The notes under the pieces: generated by a model
Seen by the model: the letters and a program-made list of their open reading frames with translations, nothing else
What the model was told of the DNA's origin: nothing
Databases searched by the model: none
In this document: positions 1-9,072 of the stretch, in pieces
How the letters are laid out: each line of letters starts with the position of its first letter
Position numbering within the stretch: position 1 is the first letter of the stretch
Program-made: the position numbers and the translations under genes
NCBI RefSeq assembly: GCF_000701405.1
Contig: NZ_JNIV01000096.1
Location: 1 to 16,052, forward strand
Direction: 5' to 3'
From: Deinococcus marmoris DSM 12784
Lineage (GTDB): Bacteria; Deinococcota; Deinococci; Deinococcales; Deinococcaceae
Length of the DNA: 16,052 nt

Positions 1-30
1 ATTTTGGGACTTTGAACATCTCCAAATGGT

Positions 31-68
31 TTCAGGCGGCGCTGAGATTTCTCTCAGCGCCGCCTGAA
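31..68. repeat. Perfect 17-bp hairpin downstream of ferredoxin gene
   Basis: Bases 31-47 and 52-68 are exact reverse complements, closing a 4-base loop (TTTC). The hairpin lies 50 bases past the stop of the minus-strand ferredoxin gene, so it may end that transcript or one entering from the left. It is not a canonical intrinsic terminator: on the plus strand the stem is followed by A bases, and on the minus strand the T-run precedes the stem. The hexamer AAATGG flanks it on both sides (24-29 and 70-75). Apart from this hairpin, I see nothing in bases 1-117. Confidence 0.85.
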
Positions 69-117
69 AAAATGGACAAAGTCGAACTTAGACCTTTAGA
101 CAGTCAGACAGCCTCCC

Positions 118-1137
118 TTACATCACGCTCTCGCCCTCGCGCAGCAGGATCGGCCCGGTGAAGGCGGCGGGCAGCCAGTCGGCCTGCTCGTGCATCGCCT
201 GGGGCGGACAGGAGCGCAGGCAGGCCATGCAGCCCGTACAGGCGGACAGGTTGAGCAGCAGGCTGACGCCGCCGTCATCGCCTATCTGGCGGTCAATGGC
301 GTCGGTGGGGCAGACGTTGTGGCACACCGGGCAGTCAATACAGGTGTCGTCCACCACGGGGGCAGGCCAGTGAACCGGGGCGTCGGCAGGGGGCGCGGGC
401 TTGAGGCTCAATTTGCGCCATTTCCATTCCTCGGGGGTGCGTTCCTCGGGTTCGCTCCAGTCCACGAAGGGCAGCGGGGATTCGGGGATGCTCTGGGCCA
501 GTTGCGCCTTGCCCGCCCGGAACAGCGCCCCGAATGCGCCCCGGCGGGACACGCGCACAGCCCGCTCGGTGTCCTCGGGGGTGGCGGCGCGCACGGTCAC
601 GCGGGCGGGTTTGCCCGTGGCGGAGCGGAGTTGCTGGGCCTCGGCCACCACCGCTTCCAGCCGCTGCGGCACGTCTGGCGCACCCACCGGGCACGTTTCA
701 CACTCGCCGTGAATCAGCGTCAATGGCGTGCCCCACGCGCCCGAGGCCGACACCACCGCTGGAGTCACACGGCCCAGGCAGGGCAGTTGCGGGCCGCCCG
801 CACCGGACTGGGGGCAGGTCAGGCTGGCCTCGCCCTCGCCTGCCGCCACGCCGTCCTCGGCCTTCTGATCGCGCACGTTTTGCAGGGTGGGCTGAAGGCT
901 GTATTCCAGCGCCCCGGTGGGGCACGCCTGCACGCAGAGGCCACAGCCGGTGCAGGCGTCGGCGTCAAACTGGATGGACATGCCCACCAGCCCGGTCAGA
1001 ACGGCGTTGTGCGGGCAGACGTCGCGGCAGATGTCGCAGCCGCCCACCGCCTGACGCTCCAGCAGGCAGCGCGGCGGCGTGTAGCGCGGGATGAGGTTGC
1101 CGGAATCGTCCAGACGGGAGAGGATGTTCTGGAGCAT
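118..1137 (-). CDS. Multi-cluster 4Fe-4S ferredoxin-type protein
   Basis: Probable cytoplasmic electron carrier of 339 residues with no signal peptide or membrane segment. Complete CxxCxxCxxxCP cluster motifs are visible at residues 62-72, 266-276 and 300-310. Another motif at 34-41 (CDICRDVCP) has only three of the four usual cysteines; C24 could supply the fourth. Between the N- and C-terminal ferredoxin pairs is a region with four more cysteines (C108, C120, C146, C149, the last two as CETCP), which may form a further metal site. The partner enzyme is unknown; neither neighbour is an oxidoreductase. The ATG at 1137 is chosen because TAGACT ends six bases upstream, giving a leaderless start. 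Family assignment is firm; specific role is not. Confidence 0.88.
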   Translation of the reverse strand: MLQNILSRLDDSGNLIPRYTPPRCLLERQAVGGCDICRDVCPHNAVLTGLVGMSIQFDADACTGCGLCVQACPTGALEYSLQPTLQNVRDQKAEDGVAAGEGEASLTCPQSGAGGPQLPCLGRVTPAVVSASGAWGTPLTLIHGECETCPVGAPDVPQRLEAVVAEAQQLRSATGKPARVTVRAATPEDTERAVRVSRRGAFGALFRAGKAQLAQSIPESPLPFVDWSEPEERTPEEWKWRKLSLKPAPPADAPVHWPAPVVDDTCIDCPVCHNVCPTDAIDRQIGDDGGVSLLLNLSACTGCMACLRSCPPQAMHEQADWLPAAFTGPILLREGESVM

Positions 1138-1143
1138 GGCTGG

Positions 1144-1149
1144 AGTCTA
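1144..1149 (-). promoter_or_regulatory. Leaderless -10 box TAGACT for ferredoxin gene
   Basis: TAGACT on the minus strand ends six bases before the ATG at 1137. No Shine-Dalgarno sequence is present. Two other genes in the window (starts 14527 and 15086) carry the identical hexamer at the same distance. Confidence 0.6.
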
Positions 1150-1165
1150 CGCGCCTGGGGGCGGT

Positions 1166-1262
1166 TCAAACGGTCAAGGGATGGGTCAAAAGGTGAAACC
1201 GTCTCAAGGTCTAACCGCCGAGAAGCTCTGACGCCTGCTTTTCTGGCGGTTAGACCGTTTGA
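1166..1262. repeat. Nested inverted repeats in divergent spacer
   Basis: The 210-base spacer between the ferredoxin and permease genes holds two nested inverted repeats. The inner one is a perfect 12-bp pair, 1208-1219 with 1245-1256, and its loop can pair further through AGAA (1221-1224) and TTCT (1241-1244). The outer pair is 10 bp, 1166-1175 with 1253-1262, and overlaps the right inner arm by four bases, so the two cannot form fully together. GGTCAA also occurs twice, 12 bases apart (1172 and 1184). It could be an operator or an RNA structure. I looked for a THI-box here and did not see one. Confidence 0.7.
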
Positions 1263-1334
1263 CAGGCGGCAATCACCAGCCAGACTCAGGAAACCGGCAA
1301 GTCTGAAGGGGCCGTCCTCCCCGCCGTCACCCTC

Positions 1335-1340
1335 TACACT
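1335..1340 (+). promoter_or_regulatory. Leaderless -10 box TACACT for ABC permease
   Basis: TACACT ends seven bases before the ATG at 1348, with no Shine-Dalgarno between them. The same hexamer precedes the thiamine pyrophosphokinase start. This placement fixes the permease start at 1348, although the open frame extends much further upstream. No good -35 is seen. Confidence 0.6.
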
Positions 1341-1347
1341 CCTGCCC

Positions 1348-2895
1348 ATGACCCCCTCCCGCCTGTCCGGCTGGCTGCTGGCGCTGCCTGCACTGGTGTT
1401 CACCGTGCTGCTGCTGGCCGTGCCGCTGGGGCGCACGCTGGCCGAGGGCGGCGTGAATCTGGGCGTGTGGCGCGATCCGTATTTCCTGGGCCGCCTGGGC
1501 TGGACGCTGACGCAGGCCGGGGGAACGGCACTGCTGGCGCTGCTGATCGGTGCGCCGCTGGCGTATCTGCTGTCACGGGCCGACATTCCGGGCAAGGGAC
1601 TGTTCCTGCGGCTGCTGCTGCTGCCCTTCGTGACGCCCACCCTGGTGGCGGTGCTGGGCCTCTCGGCGCTGCTGGGACCGCGCGGCTGGATCACCACACT
1701 GACGGGAGTGGACATCAGCGACACGCCCGCGCTGATCATTCTGGGCAACCTATTTTTCAACCTGCCCGTGATGATCCGGCTGTCCTACGGCGGCTTCTCG
1801 CGCGTGCTGCCGCATCTGATCGGCGCAGCGCGGACGCTGGGGGCAAGCGGCTGGCAGGCGGCGCTGGGCGTGGCGCTGCCGCTGGCGCTGCCGGGACTGG
1901 CGGCGGGCATGGTGCTGGTCTTTCTGTACTCGGCCCTCAGCTTCGGTTTGCCGCTGGCGCTGGGCGGCGAACGGTACGCGACGCTGGAGGTAGAGATCTA
2001 CACCCTGACCGCCCTGCAACTGCGCCTGTCGGAGGCCAGCGCCCTGATCGCGGGCCAGTTGCTGCTGACGCTAGTGGCGACGTGGGCCTACACAGGTTTA
2101 ACTCGCGGCGGGGCAGGCGTGCCGTCCTCTGGCCTGCCCCCGGCGCGGGGTGGCGTGCTGGTTGGGATTCTTGGGCTGGGGGCGGTCACGTTGCTGATCT
2201 GCTTTGCGCCGCTGCTGGCGGTGGTGGCGCGGGGGCTGCTGGGTTCGGGCGGGCCAACCTTGCTGTACTGGCAGGGCATTTTCGCGGACCCGGACACCCC
2301 ACTGCTGCTGGGCAACACCCTGCGCTTCGGGGCGATGGCCTTGGTGGGCGCAACCGTGCTGGGCAGTCTGTACGCACTGGGGGCGTGGCTGGCGCGTTCG
2401 CGGGTGCTGGATTTAATTTCGCTGCTGCCGCTGATGGTCTCGCCCGTGTCGCTGGCGGTGGGCTACCTGCTGGCCTACCCAGCGCTGGCGGCCACACTGC
2501 CCATGCTGATCGCGGCGTACACGCTGCTGGCGCTGCCCCTCGTGGTGCGCTCGGTGCTGCCCGCGTTGCGCGCCCTGCCGCCCCGCTTATTTGAGGCCGC
2601 CCGCACCCTGGGCGCGGGTCCGCTGGCGGCTCAGCGCACGGTCACGCTGCCGCTGACGCTACCCGCCCTGCGCGGCGGCGCGGCGCTGGCCCTCGCCACC
2701 GTACTGGGCGAGTTCGGCGCAACCCTGGTGCTGACCCGCCCGGAGTGGGCCACCCTCAGCGTGGGCCTGTACGAACGTCTGGGCCGCCCCGGCGAACGCA
2801 ATCTGGGCGAGGCGTGTGCGCTGGCAACAGTGCTGCTGCTGCTCTCGGCCACGGCGTTTACGGTGCTGGACGGGGGCGAGGGAGAGGTGACTTGA
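1348..2895 (+). CDS. thiP: ABC transporter permease, ThiP-like (two fused domains)
   Basis: Inner-membrane permease of 515 residues made of two homologous permease domains, as in ThiP and FbpB, with about a dozen hydrophobic segments. Each half carries the EAA loop that contacts the ATPase: residues 159-182 (GAARTLG...LPLALPG) and 416-440 (FEAARTLG...LPLTLPA). The stretches [18 protein letters not shown] (204-221) and GEFGATL...LGEA (454-489) resemble thiamine permeases more than iron permeases, in my judgement. The ATPase gene follows after 52 bases and thiamine pyrophosphokinase lies downstream, which supports thiamine as substrate. No periplasmic binding protein gene is in the window. ABC permease is near certain; thiamine specificity is inferred. 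Confidence 0.85.
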   Translation: MTPSRLSGWLLALPALVFTVLLLAVPLGRTLAEGGVNLGVWRDPYFLGRLGWTLTQAGGTALLALLIGAPLAYLLSRADIPGKGLFLRLLLLPFVTPTLVAVLGLSALLGPRGWITTLTGVDISDTPALIILGNLFFNLPVMIRLSYGGFSRVLPHLIGAARTLGASGWQAALGVALPLALPGLAAGMVLVFLYSALSFGLPLALGGERYATLEVEIYTLTALQLRLSEASALIAGQLLLTLVATWAYTGLTRGGAGVPSSGLPPARGGVLVGILGLGAVTLLICFAPLLAVVARGLLGSGGPTLLYWQGIFADPDTPLLLGNTLRFGAMALVGATVLGSLYALGAWLARSRVLDLISLLPLMVSPVSLAVGYLLAYPALAATLPMLIAAYTLLALPLVVRSVLPALRALPPRLFEAARTLGAGPLAAQRTVTLPLTLPALRGGAALALATVLGEFGATLVLTRPEWATLSVGLYERLGRPGERNLGEACALATVLLLLSATAFTVLDGGEGEVT

Positions 2896-2947
2896 CGTTG
2901 TCCTTCAGCATCGAAGGGGCAAGTCGTCGTGAAGGCTGGACGCTAAC

Positions 2948-3925
2948 TTGAGCAGCGTGCCACCCCCCGCCCTCACCACCCACCACCTCGCCAAGTCCTT
3001 CGGCTCCACCCGCGCCGTTCAGGACGTGTCCCTGACCGTGCAGGCAGGCGCAACCCTGGCCCTCCTTGGCCCCAGCGGCTGCGGCAAAAGCACGGTGCTG
3101 CGGATGGTGGCGGGCCTGGAACGCCCGGACACGGGGCGGGTAGAAGTCGGCGGGCGCGACGTGACCGCCCTGCCCCCGGAGGCGCGGCACATCGGGCTGG
3201 TGTTTCAGGATTACGCCCTGTTCCCGCACCTGAGCGTGCTGGACAACGTGGCCTACGGCCCCCGCATGCGCGGCGCGGCGCGGGCAGAGGCACACGGGCG
3301 GGCGCAGGAAGCGCTGGCGCTGGTTAATCTGCCGGAACTGGCCGCCCGCAAACCCGCTCAGCTTTCCGGTGGGCAGGCGCAGCGGGTGGCGCTGGCCCGC
3401 GCATTGGCCACAAATTCGCCCCTGCTGCTGCTGGACGAACCCCTGAGCAATCTGGACGAACGCCTGCGCGCCGAATTACGCAACGATCTGAGAGAGCTGT
3501 TCAGGCGCGTCGGCGCGGGCGTGCTGCTGGTCACGCACGATCAGCGGGAGGCGCTGGCGCTGGCCGGGCAGGTGGCCGTGATGCGCGCCGGGCAACTGGT
3601 GCAGACGGGCGCAGCACGCGAGGTCTTTGATCAGCCCGCAACCGCCTGGGTGGCCGCCTTTCTGGGCTGGGCGAACGTGCTGGCGCGCGAGGGTGGTCAG
3701 GCGCTGCTTGTTCCCGAAGACGCCGTGCGACTGGGCCAGGGCGACATATTTACACTGACCTCCCGCCACGCCACAGAGGCAGGCGAGACAGTCACGGTGG
3801 CGCATCCGCTGGGGCCGCTGACCCTGAATCTGAGCGTGCGGGAAGTGGGCATGATTGAAGGCCAGACCCTGCGGCTGGCTGTGGCTGAAGCGCGGGTGCG
3901 GGAAGTGGTGGATGACCGGGCCTGA
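2948..3925 (+). CDS. ABC transporter ATP-binding protein, partner of ThiP-like permease
   Basis: ATPase subunit of 325 residues that would drive the permease encoded immediately upstream. Visible motifs in order: Walker A GPSGCGKST (41-49), Q-loop Q87, signature LSGGQ (139-143), Walker B LLLLDEP (159-165) and the switch histidine H197 (VTHD). The last 80 or so residues form an extension like the regulatory C-terminal domains of PotA/CysA/FbpC-type ATPases; E. coli ThiQ is shorter and lacks it, so I do not assign the ThiQ name. The start is taken as TTG at 2948; GTG at 2957 is an alternative. GAAGG at 2931-2935 is only a weak, distant ribosome site. The 52-base gap and shared direction suggest one operon with the permease. 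Confidence 0.92.
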   Translation: MSSVPPPALTTHHLAKSFGSTRAVQDVSLTVQAGATLALLGPSGCGKSTVLRMVAGLERPDTGRVEVGGRDVTALPPEARHIGLVFQDYALFPHLSVLDNVAYGPRMRGAARAEAHGRAQEALALVNLPELAARKPAQLSGGQAQRVALARALATNSPLLLLDEPLSNLDERLRAELRNDLRELFRRVGAGVLLVTHDQREALALAGQVAVMRAGQLVQTGAAREVFDQPATAWVAAFLGWANVLAREGGQALLVPEDAVRLGQGDIFTLTSRHATEAGETVTVAHPLGPLTLNLSVREVGMIEGQTLRLAVAEARVREVVDDRA

Positions 3926-3940
3926 CCGGGGTGGCATACT
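3912..3940 (+). promoter_or_regulatory. Possible sigma-70-type promoter for secreted protein gene
   Basis: ATGACC (3912-3917) and CATACT (3935-3940) are 17 bases apart and each matches four of six consensus bases. Transcription from here would give a leader of about 35 bases carrying the GGAGG ribosome site, unlike most genes in this window. The -35 overlaps the end of the ATPase coding region. Confidence 0.35.
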
Positions 3941-3983
3941 GTGAGATAACCACAAACCAGCCTCAATCCCCTGGAGGAAACCG

Positions 3984-4997
3984 ATGAACAATGCACGGTG
4001 GAAACGGAACCTGAGCCTCTCGGCGGCGCTGCTGGGCACCCTGGCGGGCGCACAGACCTATAGCGGACCGAAAGCTGTGGTGTATATCGGGGACAAGTGG
4101 TGCCGGGGCGGTTATTGCTCTGGCAGCATCTACAACGCCTTCGACGAGGCCATGAACAAGGCGCTGACCGCCAGCGGGTATGTAGAAGCCGTGCGTAGGG
4201 AAGGCGCGCCACTTGAGCTGACAGGTGGCGTCACCAGCGTCAGCAGCACCAGCAGCATCTGCCTGCCCATCGTGGGTTGCCTGAGCGGCAAGACCGTGCG
4301 CGCCAGCATGGAACTGACCGACGCGGCCAGCGGAACGGTCAAATGGAATGAGGGCTGCGAGGGCACCAGCGGCGGCGTCAGCACCTGGGGCTGGTGGGGC
4401 GGCAGCGTGTACCTCAACAGCGACGAGGGCAAGGCGGTGGCCGACTGCGCCGGAAAACTGGTGCAGAAACTGACGGTTAGCGGCGTCCTGACTCCGTATC
4501 TGGGCAAGACTGGCCCCATCAGTGCAGCACCCACGCCAGCAGTCGCACCCGTTGCCGCCGCACCGTCCACGCCGCAGGTCAGTCAGCCCGTGGAGCAACT
4601 GGCCGGAATGCTCAAGACGTTGGCCTTTGCAGACATGAACACGCTGTTCACCAGTGATCCCTACAACCCGGTCAAGGTCAAGGAGCTGAACGCGGCGGCC
4701 ACCAGCGCCACACTGGCCGCCGCCTCACGCGTACAACTCAAGGTCGCGTCCACCGAAAGCGCCGGGGCGTATCAACTGGTTGGCGTGAGTTACACGCTGC
4801 CCGATGGCAAGGAAAAGTTCGTGCAACTGGCCGTTACGGCTGATCCCAGCCTCAACCCACGCGGAGGCACCCGGTTGCTCTATCTGTCGGCGTTTAACCC
4901 GCTGCGGACTTCTAGCCCCGCACTGGAAGGCCTGAGCCGCAACGTCGAGACCCTGTTGAACGACCTGCACTCCGCCGTGGGCCTGCCCGGTCTGTAG
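3984..4997 (+). CDS. Secreted cysteine-containing protein, CsgG-like pattern
   Basis: Exported protein of 337 residues. A signal peptide is clear (RWKR, hydrophobic run, then AGA before Q24). The first half (24-170) follows the general order seen in CsgG/LpoB-like periplasmic proteins: an opening strand (AVVYIGD), a helix with ALTASGYVEAV, LTGGVTSV (79-86), then a strand with MELTDAASGTVKW (109-121), and a final helix with AGKLVQKL. This is an inference from pattern, not a confident family call. Six cysteines in the mature protein (40, 45, 93, 99, 125, 155) could form three disulphides. An Ala/Pro-rich linker at about 180-200 leads to an unassigned C-terminal domain (203-337). It has a strong ribosome site, GGAGG at 3973-3977, six bases before ATG. 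Its place between transporter and thiamine kinase genes may be coincidental. Confidence 0.82.
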   Translation: MNNARWKRNLSLSAALLGTLAGAQTYSGPKAVVYIGDKWCRGGYCSGSIYNAFDEAMNKALTASGYVEAVRREGAPLELTGGVTSVSSTSSICLPIVGCLSGKTVRASMELTDAASGTVKWNEGCEGTSGGVSTWGWWGGSVYLNSDEGKAVADCAGKLVQKLTVSGVLTPYLGKTGPISAAPTPAVAPVAAAPSTPQVSQPVEQLAGMLKTLAFADMNTLFTSDPYNPVKVKELNAAATSATLAAASRVQLKVASTESAGAYQLVGVSYTLPDGKEKFVQLAVTADPSLNPRGGTRLLYLSAFNPLRTSSPALEGLSRNVETLLNDLHSAVGLPGL

Positions 4998-5010
4998 GCC
5001 CCGAACCTTC

Positions 5011-5016
5011 TACACT
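5011..5016 (+). promoter_or_regulatory. Leaderless -10 box TACACT for thiamine pyrophosphokinase
   Basis: TACACT ends six bases before the GTG at 5023 and begins 13 bases after the stop of the previous gene. The kinase can therefore be transcribed independently even though it lies only 25 bases downstream. Confidence 0.6.
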
Positions 5017-5022
5017 GCCCCG

Positions 5023-5643
<621 letters not shown>

Positions 5644-5664
5644 AGATAAACAGGCAAAAGCAGA

Positions 5665-5695
5665 GGGAGGCAATCGCGTGAGCGGACCACCTCCC
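5665..5695. terminator. Weak stem-loop between convergent genes
   Basis: GGGAGG (5665-5670) can pair with CCTCCC (5690-5695) around a 19-base loop in the 73-base gap between the TPK stop and the stop of the convergent hydrolase. The stem is short and neither strand shows a strong T-run, so termination here is only a suggestion. Confidence 0.25.
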
Positions 5696-5716
5696 CCTTC
5701 CCTTTGGCTGTGAACC

Positions 5717-7150
<1,434 letters not shown>

Positions 7151-7232
7151 AGGGCCTCCAGGGCACACGGGCGTCTGTGCGCCAGATGGGGGGCGCAGCA
7201 ACAGGGACTGACAGGAAAGGTAAACGCCCACA

Positions 7233-7261
7233 TTTAGCGCCCGACACGGCACAATTGTCAA
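7233..7261 (-). promoter_or_regulatory. Possible promoter for lipoprotein hydrolase
   Basis: A perfect TTGACA lies at 7261-7256 on the minus strand. Seventeen bases further is GCTAAA, and two bases further still TAAATG, both weak -10 candidates. Transcription would give a leader of about 75 bases with a GGAGG ribosome site. The 8-base palindrome ACAATTGT (7251-7258) overlaps the -35 and could be an operator. Confidence 0.35.
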
Positions 7262-7314
7262 CCTCTGGTGACCCCCGGTGCCCCGGCGCGGGAACTTCCC
7301 CGGTCCCGGCCCCG

Positions 7315-7320
7315 TACAGT
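7315..7320 (+). promoter_or_regulatory. Leaderless -10 box TACAGT
   Basis: TACAGT ends five bases before the ATG at 7326, the shortest spacing of this type in the window. It supports starting at 7326 rather than at an in-frame upstream codon at 7278. Confidence 0.5.
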
Positions 7321-7325
7321 GGGGC

Positions 7326-7967
7326 ATGAGACCAAGACGAGGACCGGGATGCGGCTGTCTGGGCTGTGGCGGCGGTGGGCTGCTGGTGCTGGCGCTGCTG
7401 GGCGCACTGGCATGGTTCGTGGTGATCCAGCCTGCGCGCGAATTCATGGCCGGACTGAACCTGCCGCAAACGCAGAGCCAGACGACAACACCAGATCAAA
7501 CTTCTGGAACAACGCCCACCGCCAACGCCGCGCCCCTGACCCAGAGCGACGTGCAGAAGTTCGTCCGTATCCGCCGGGACGTGCGCGCCGCGCTGGGCCA
7601 GAGCTTCACCGGGCTGCAAACCGTATGGGCCGATGTCCAGGCCGGGCAGACGCCCAATCTGCTTCAGGTGGTGAACGTGCTGCGGCAGGCGGGCAGCAGC
7701 ATCGGCCAGGCAAGGACCGCGCAGAGTGCCGGGCTGGCCCGCGAGAACATGACCGCTGGGCGCTACGCCGAGGTCCGCAGCGGGGTCAACCGCGCGCTGG
7801 GCGTGCCGGATATCGACTTCGCGCAGGCGGCGCAGACCATCCAGAACGGCCAGTTGCCCAATCTGGACAGCACGGTGACGGCGGCCAGCGCCCGCGAAAA
7901 GGAACTGGTGGCCCCCTTCAGGCAGGAGCTGGAACTCACGGCGGCGGTGGGGTTGCTGGGCCTGTAG
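7326..7967 (+). CDS. Membrane-anchored protein of unknown function
   Basis: Protein of 213 residues that I do not recognise. The N-terminus is basic and rich in Cys and Gly (CGCLGCGGGG), followed by one hydrophobic segment (about residues 18-33), which predicts a single-pass anchor with the rest outside the membrane. A Thr/Gln/Ser-rich linker (about 45-70) leads to a mostly helical domain of about 140 residues, with few aromatic residues. It ends three bases before the stop of the convergent phosphotransferase gene. The start is set by the TACAGT box. Probably a lineage-restricted protein; confident that it is coding, not about function. Confidence 0.75.
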   Translation: MRPRRGPGCGCLGCGGGGLLVLALLGALAWFVVIQPAREFMAGLNLPQTQSQTTTPDQTSGTTPTANAAPLTQSDVQKFVRIRRDVRAALGQSFTGLQTVWADVQAGQTPNLLQVVNVLRQAGSSIGQARTAQSAGLARENMTAGRYAEVRSGVNRALGVPDIDFAQAAQTIQNGQLPNLDSTVTAASAREKELVAPFRQELELTAAVGLLGL

Positions 7968-7970
7968 AAC

Positions 7971-8999
7971 TCACCGGGTCAGCAAATCGGCAGGCAGGAG
8001 ATCGGCACTGTCCCACAGTTCCACCAGCAGGGCAGTCTTGCGAAACCACCGCAGACTGCCCTGCAACGTCGCCTGGAAAAGATTGGTCAGCAGGCTCAGG
8101 CGGTAGTCATAGAGGCACTGCTCCAGAGAATAATTGGACACGCCCGCCTCCCGCAGACCCGCGTGGTAGCGCTGGATCAGGGCCGTATCGCGCTTCAGCC
8201 GGTCAGGCGTATCTGCCGAGATCAGCATGAACATCAGGTCGTGCGCTCCCAGACCGCGCTTGATCGTCGCCCAATCGATGATACGCACCTCTGCACCATC
8301 GGCAGAATGAAACACATTGCCCATCAGATGCAGGTCTCCGTGGATCAGCGTCAGGTGACCCAGCGCCACGCGCTGCCTGAACACCGCAGGCCAGTGGGCA
8401 GCCAAACGCTCCAGCAGGGCGCGTTCGCGCCAGGTCAATTCCTGCTGCTCCAGAAACGAGGCGGTGGCCTGCCTCGCGGCCTGCGCGTGGACAGCTAAAC
8501 CCGCCGCGTCCAGTGCCTGCGGCATCCGCGTCACGTCCAGGTCGGGGCGTTGAAACGCCGGGGCTTGCAGTTCCGGCACATCCCACCAGGCAGCGTGAAA
8601 GGCAGCCAGCACATCCGCCATCCGCTCCAGCACGGCAGAGGGCGGCGGGAAGGACAGCGGCTGATAAGCCGGACTCAGGTCTCCAAGCAGCAACACGCAT
8701 TCCTGGGCAGGGCCATCGTCCCAGTACCCCAGCAGCCCCGGCACCGGGAGGCCAGGGGTTCTGGGCAGCAGCTCCCGGTAAAACCGCAGCTCCGACAGAC
8801 CGTCGGCGTACCACGCGGGGCCGTAAACCTTGGCGATCAAGGTCGCCGCCCTTCCGGCAGACAATTCACCCTCCACGAACAGGCGCGCGATCCGGTCAGC
8901 GTGGCCCGTAAAGGTTTGAACCTCGCTGACCTGCTGGACGGGAAAACCCAGCATCTGGCCCAGGGCGTCCGGTGTCAGCAGGCCAGAGGGAAAAGACAT
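7971..8999 (-). CDS. APH/choline-kinase-fold phosphotransferase family protein
   Basis: Cytoplasmic protein of 342 residues with the aminoglycoside phosphotransferase-type kinase fold. Visible motifs: ATP-binding lysine K57 (LIAKVY), partner E70, catalytic loop HGDLHLMGN (220-228, D222) and metal-binding IDW (241-243, D242). The pattern HGDLHxxN followed by IDWATIKRGLGAHDL resembles the ecdysteroid kinase-like and uncharacterised phosphotransferase branch more than true antibiotic-resistance enzymes, so the substrate is open. ATG at 8999 is chosen because TATGCT ends six bases upstream; an in-frame upstream ATG at 9074 would run across the hemL promoter and start codon. It is divergent from hemL with 73 bases between. 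Confidence 0.85.
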   Translation of the reverse strand: MSFPSGLLTPDALGQMLGFPVQQVSEVQTFTGHADRIARLFVEGELSAGRAATLIAKVYGPAWYADGLSELRFYRELLPRTPGLPVPGLLGYWDDGPAQECVLLLGDLSPAYQPLSFPPPSAVLERMADVLAAFHAAWWDVPELQAPAFQRPDLDVTRMPQALDAAGLAVHAQAARQATASFLEQQELTWRERALLERLAAHWPAVFRQRVALGHLTLIHGDLHLMGNVFHSADGAEVRIIDWATIKRGLGAHDLMFMLISADTPDRLKRDTALIQRYHAGLREAGVSNYSLEQCLYDYRLSLLTNLFQATLQGSLRWFRKTALLVELWDSADLLPADLLTR

Positions 9000-9005
9000 G
9001 AACCC

Positions 9006-9011
9006 AGCATA
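9006..9011 (-). promoter_or_regulatory. Leaderless -10 box TATGCT for phosphotransferase gene
   Basis: TATGCT on the minus strand ends six bases before the ATG at 8999. It shares a 73-base spacer with the divergent hemL promoter. Confidence 0.55.
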
Positions 9012-9059
9012 AAACCCGCGAGTGTCGCTTTCCTCTCCCCCGCCGCGCCCCGCCTCCGC

Positions 9060-9065
9060 TAAGGT
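9060..9065 (+). promoter_or_regulatory. Leaderless -10 box TAAGGT for hemL
   Basis: TAAGGT ends seven bases before the hemL ATG at 9073. The intervening bases are GCGGGGC, with no convincing Shine-Dalgarno. Confidence 0.55.
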
Positions 9066-9072
9066 GCGGGGC

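Noticed and set aside
190..1347. Long plus-strand extension of the permease frame upstream of 1348
   Set aside because: It is antisense to the ferredoxin gene, low in recognisable content, and the TACACT box plus hydrophobic N-terminus mark 1348 as the start.
1138..1347. TPP riboswitch upstream of the thiamine-type transporter
   Set aside because: The conserved CTGAGA and related THI-box segments are missing, and the permease appears leaderless.
1467..2594. Plus-strand 375-codon frame within the permease gene
   Set aside because: Shifted frame of the permease, Ala/Gly/Arg-rich, no start context.
7971..8999. Antibiotic resistance by an aminoglycoside phosphotransferase
   Set aside because: The kinase fold is there, but the motif context matches the broad uncharacterised phosphotransferase group; resistance is not supported.
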